A stretch of DNA of 64,000 nt from Paenibacillus aestuarii. GTDB lineage: Bacteria > Bacillota > Bacilli > Paenibacillales > NBRC-103111. The notes below the pieces were generated by a model. It did no database searches. It worked only from the letters and a program-made list of their open reading frames with translations, and was not told the DNA's origin. Position 1 is the stretch's first letter. Every line of letters begins with the position of its first letter. The position numbers were made by a program, and so were the translations under genes. The stretch spans positions 62,001 through 126,000 of the forward strand of contig NZ_JAQFVF010000088.1 of the NCBI RefSeq assembly GCF_027789125.1. The letters run 5' to 3'. This document shows, in pieces, positions 60,960 to 64,000 of the stretch.

Positions 60960-62375
60960 ATGAAAACTCGTAAGACGCGCCGGGAGCGCCGCTTATCACC
61001 GTTGTTCTCCAAGAAATATTGGCTTGTTCTCACCAGTTTGTTCCTCGTCACCGCGGCGGTTGTTGTATGGATGGGCAAAGAGCGCCCGGCTTCAGCGCCA
61101 GCGTCGTTTCAGCAGAACGAGCAGCCCGCAGCTGCTGTCCAAGGCTTGCAGGAGGCCAAACCCCCTGCGCCCAGGCAAGCGCTTGAGTTCCATATGATCG
61201 ACATGGAGCATGGATGGATTCAATATGCGGATCAGAAGGAAAAGACAGAGGACGGAGGCCAGCACTGGGAAGTGACGGATGCCGCTTATCCAAGCACGTT
61301 GATTGGGGATGCAACGACAACTGCCGGTTTCCTCGCTGCAGGCGAACAGCCGCTGCTGGTTCAAGTGTCATTTAACAGCAAATCTTATCTTGTTAAACAG
61401 TCCCAGTTTTTAACAAAACGAATAGGCTGGGTGCTCGTAGAAGGCGATGCGAATCTGAAAGTCCCCCTGTTGGTCACGCCCGATGGCGGACAAACATGGA
61501 GCGATCAACTTACCCCGGCAATTCAAACGGCGATGCAAGATGAAAAGGGCCGATTGCTGCAATGGAGCAAAGAATCGGCTTTATATACGACAGCGGCTGC
61601 CGCTAAGGCGGTTATGGACGCAGCATGGTCGCTGATCCCGAGTACATCAGCCCCTGGGGATGTGGTGCTCGTGCGGCATAATGAACCTGGCCAAGTCGAA
61701 TGGTTGGGCAAGACGTATAAACTGCAGCCGTTCGGTGCGGGCTACTTTACCTATTTGCCGATTACGATGCAGGCCAAGCCCGGGAAATATACGATTGGGG
61801 ATCAGACGCTAACCATTCAGGCCAAAAAGTTTGAGACGCAATACCTTCAAGTCACGGAGCAAATGGAAAGCATGAAACAGGATACAGCGCGAATTAATGC
61901 GGATCAGAAAAAAATCGATCTGGCGAGAAGTCATTCCGAGCCGGAGTTTCTTTTCAAAGAGGCGTTTGTCCAGCCGATTGAAGGCATTTTGACTACGCCA
62001 TATGGCTACACCAGATATGTGAACGGAAAATACGACAGTTCGCACATGGCTGTCGATCTGGCTGCAAAAGAAGGTACGCCAATCAAAGCAACGAACGATG
62101 GAGTTGTCGCATTAGCCGAGCCTCTCTATTTGACTGGCAATTCCATTTATATCGATCACGGGATGGGACTTTTTTCGCAATATGCGCATTTGTCCAAATT
62201 GAATGTGAAAGCAGGTGACAGGGTCAAGAAGGGGGATAACATCGGCTTGGTAGGGACAACAGGCTTTTCGACTGGGCCGCATCTGCATTTTACATTTTGG
62301 GCGCATAATGTGCAGGTGAATCCGAACCTGTTTTTTAATACGACACCGTTTCACTGGTTAAAGGAGAAAGCTTGA
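60960..62375 (+). CDS. M23 cell-wall metallopeptidase with BNR-like extracellular domain
   Basis: The product has 471 residues. The ATG at 60960 follows GAGGGGGAG. A basic cytosolic tail (KTRKTRRERR) and one helix (about 21-40) anchor it outside the membrane. The middle (about 70-270) has two BNR-like Asp-box turns (TEDGGQHW, TPDGGQTWS). A coiled segment (about 292-325) precedes the LytM/M23 domain, with Zn ligands His362 and Asp366 (HMAVD) and the HLH motif (His441, His443). It probably cuts peptidoglycan cross-bridges at a regulated site. It overlaps nothing; the helicase gene starts two bases after its stop. Confidence 0.9.
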   Translation: MKTRKTRRERRLSPLFSKKYWLVLTSLFLVTAAVVVWMGKERPASAPASFQQNEQPAAAVQGLQEAKPPAPRQALEFHMIDMEHGWIQYADQKEKTEDGGQHWEVTDAAYPSTLIGDATTTAGFLAAGEQPLLVQVSFNSKSYLVKQSQFLTKRIGWVLVEGDANLKVPLLVTPDGGQTWSDQLTPAIQTAMQDEKGRLLQWSKESALYTTAAAAKAVMDAAWSLIPSTSAPGDVVLVRHNEPGQVEWLGKTYKLQPFGAGYFTYLPITMQAKPGKYTIGDQTLTIQAKKFETQYLQVTEQMESMKQDTARINADQKKIDLARSHSEPEFLFKEAFVQPIEGILTTPYGYTRYVNGKYDSSHMAVDLAAKEGTPIKATNDGVVALAEPLYLTGNSIYIDHGMGLFSQYAHLSKLNVKAGDRVKKGDNIGLVGTTGFSTGPHLHFTFWAHNVQVNPNLFFNTTPFHWLKEKA

Positions 62376-62377
62376 TA

Positions 62378-64000
62378 ATGGATAACATTCATATTTCCGT
62401 GCGATCGCTTGTGGAGTATATCTATCGCAGCGGCAGTATCGAATCGGGCTTTCGGACGAGCGCGAGTTTGACGGAAGGGACTAAGGCGCATCAGAAGGTG
62501 CAGCAAACGTATAACGATCAGGATCAGCGTGAGGTTTATGTATCAGCGCAGGTTGAGCATCAAGGCCTCTTGTTTGTCATTGATGGCCGCTGCGACGGAC
62601 TGCTTACTCTTGTCGAGGGACTGACGATCGATGAAATCAAATCGACTTCCTCCGACATTGCGCTGATCGAACGTGATTCTTATCCTGTCCATTGGGCGCA
62701 AGCGAGGTGCTACGCCTATATGATAGCCAAGGACCGCAATCTCGATAAGATGCGCATTCAGCTGACCTATATGCAGGTGGATACAGAGGAGACAAAGCGT
62801 TATGTCGAGGAGCTGTCATTCAGTGACTTGGAGCGTTTCGTCTATGAGGCGGTCGCCGGTTACTTCCCTTATGCGCAAGCTAGAAAGGAGCATGAAGAGC
62901 GCCGTAACCGAAGCATCCGAGAGCTGCCGTTTCCGTTTGCAGCGTATCGGCAAGGGCAGCGGAAGTTGGCAGGCGCGGTGTATAAAACGATTGAAGGCGG
63001 GCATAGCTTGTTTGCCAAAGCGCCTACAGGTATCGGAAAAACGATGTCGACGTTGTTTCCGTCTATTAAGGCCATCGGTGAAGGGCTCCTGCAGCGAATC
63101 TTTTATTTGACAGCCAAAACAATTACGAGAACAGCGGCGGAGGATGCGCTGGCGATTTTACAAGGCAACGGCCTTCATTTGCAAAGCGTAACGATTACAG
63201 CTAAGGATAAAGTTTGTTTTCAGGAGGAAGTCCGCTGCACCAAGGAGCACTGTGAATTTGCGGACGGCTATTACGACCGGATTAACGAAGCGGTGCTTGA
63301 TCTCCTGCGCAGCGAAACAGCCATGACTCGTACGGTGATCGAATCGTATGCGCAGAAGCATCGCGTCTGTCCGTTTGAATTTTCACTGGACGTTGCTTAT
63401 GCGGCGGACGCGGTGATTTGCGATTACAATTATATCTTTGATCCGCGCGTCAATTTGAAGCGGCTCTTCGAGGAGCAGAAGCGGCAGACTGTGCTGCTTG
63501 TGGATGAGGCGCACAATTTGGTTGACCGGGCGCGGGAGATGTATTCAGCTGCCCTGAATAAATCGGACTATCTCGCGCTGCAACGAGACTTCAAAGGGCT
63601 TCGGCCCGAGCTGCATGAGGCGGCCAAGGCGGTGAATCAGCACCTGCTGTCGGTGCGCAAGCAGATCGGCGAACAGGGGCTGCATATCGGCAATGAGCTG
63701 CCGGAGGAGCTGATTGCTCGCCTTGAGGTGTTCATTGCGCAGGCGGAGCGGGAGCTTGTTATGGCGCGGTCGGGGGAGGAGAGTCCGTCCGGCACCTTGC
63801 TGCTGGACGCCTACTTCGGCGCACAGCATGTGGTCCGCATCGCGAAGCTGTACGATGAGCGTTATGTCACCTTCACCGCCTGCGACAAAAGCGAAGTTAC
63901 GGTGAAGCTGTTTTGTCTCGACCCTTCGCATTTGCTGCGGCAAATGGGGAAGGGGTACCGGTCACAGGTGTTCTTTTCAGCTACACTAACGCCATTATCT
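62378..64000 (+). CDS. PD-(D/E)XK nuclease-XPD/DinG helicase fusion (3' end outside window)
   Basis: The frame from ATG 62378 (AAGGAG 11 bases upstream) stays open for 541 codons to the last base, so the C-terminal part is missing. An N-terminal PD-(D/E)XK-type nuclease domain has Asp73 (GRCDGL), Glu86 and Lys88 (DEIKST) and a HWAQARCYAYM motif (QxxxY-like). The helicase part has Walker A APTGIGKT (Lys221), DEAH at 376-379 and four cysteines (280, 287, 292, 331) spaced as in the XPD iron-sulfur domain. It should unwind and probably cut DNA 5'-3' in repair. The gene lies two bases after the M23 gene. Confidence 0.92.
   Translation, partial: MDNIHISVRSLVEYIYRSGSIESGFRTSASLTEGTKAHQKVQQTYNDQDQREVYVSAQVEHQGLLFVIDGRCDGLLTLVEGLTIDEIKSTSSDIALIERDSYPVHWAQARCYAYMIAKDRNLDKMRIQLTYMQVDTEETKRYVEELSFSDLERFVYEAVAGYFPYAQARKEHEERRNRSIRELPFPFAAYRQGQRKLAGAVYKTIEGGHSLFAKAPTGIGKTMSTLFPSIKAIGEGLLQRIFYLTAKTITRTAAEDALAILQGNGLHLQSVTITAKDKVCFQEEVRCTKEHCEFADGYYDRINEAVLDLLRSETAMTRTVIESYAQKHRVCPFEFSLDVAYAADAVICDYNYIFDPRVNLKRLFEEQKRQTVLLVDEAHNLVDRAREMYSAALNKSDYLALQRDFKGLRPELHEAAKAVNQHLLSVRKQIGEQGLHIGNELPEELIARLEVFIAQAERELVMARSGEESPSGTLLLDAYFGAQHVVRIAKLYDERYVTFTACDKSEVTVKLFCLDPSHLLRQMGKGYRSQVFFSATLTPLS

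Noticed and set aside
1-64000. Prophage, integrative element or insertion sequence
   Set aside because: No integrase, transposase, phage structural gene or flanking direct repeats were seen.

Overview
The window looks like chromosome from a spore-forming, S-layer-bearing Bacillota of the Paenibacillus type. The reasons are several SLH-domain exported proteins, many YesM/YesN two-component systems, CUT1 sugar transporters without their own ATPases, strong AAGGAGG ribosome sites, two tiny YjcZ-type genes and moderate GC. I found no tRNA, rRNA, CRISPR array, insertion sequence or prophage. About 50 genes are called. The first and the last run off the window.

Layout. 1-5.0 kb: 3' part of a giant SLH-anchored surface protein with 273-bp tandem repeats. 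5.0-12.3 kb: housekeeping and stress genes: a frameshifted membrane gene, flavohaemoglobin with a Crp/Fnr-type regulator and matching operator, an aldo/keto reductase + MFS exporter with a divergent HxlR regulator, and a peptide transporter. 12.5-22.7 kb: ABC sugar importer, an unrecognised 835-residue protein, a GH105 unsaturated uronyl hydrolase, a membrane AraC regulator and a PfkB sugar kinase. 22.8-26.5 kb: SLH/PrcB-like protein, alkyltransferase-like protein, and an MhqR-type quinone-response operon with a clear palindromic operator. 26.6-30.4 kb: AraC regulator divergent from a Gfo/Idh dehydrogenase and two sugar isomerases. 30.6-49.0 kb: two more ABC importers, each with a YesM/YesN pair, around an SDR + two heparinase II/III-family lyases.

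From 12.5 to 49 kb the genes fit stepwise use of uronic-acid polysaccharide (glycosaminoglycan, alginate-like or pectic): extracellular capture, import of oligosaccharides, intracellular unsaturated-uronide hydrolysis or lysis, reduction, isomerisation and phosphorylation. No importer ATPase is present, so a shared MsmX-type ATPase elsewhere is inferred.

49-64 kb: NlpC/P60 hydrolase, small Xre regulator, two 29-residue YjcZ-like genes, an amidohydrolase preceded by a variant purine riboswitch with an ON-type terminator platform, a hydrolase relic, a cold-shock gene with a terminator-like leader, a MarR-controlled efflux operon (two membrane-fusion proteins, EmrB-type MFS pump, SLH protein), a DUF2238 membrane protein, an M23 peptidase, and a PD-(D/E)XK-XPD helicase fusion cut by the window end.

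The least explained items are the variant riboswitch, the efflux operon that includes an S-layer-type protein and a structured leader, a roughly 50-bp intergenic repeat at two loci, a terminator whose stem sequence recurs at three loci, and the 835-residue protein.
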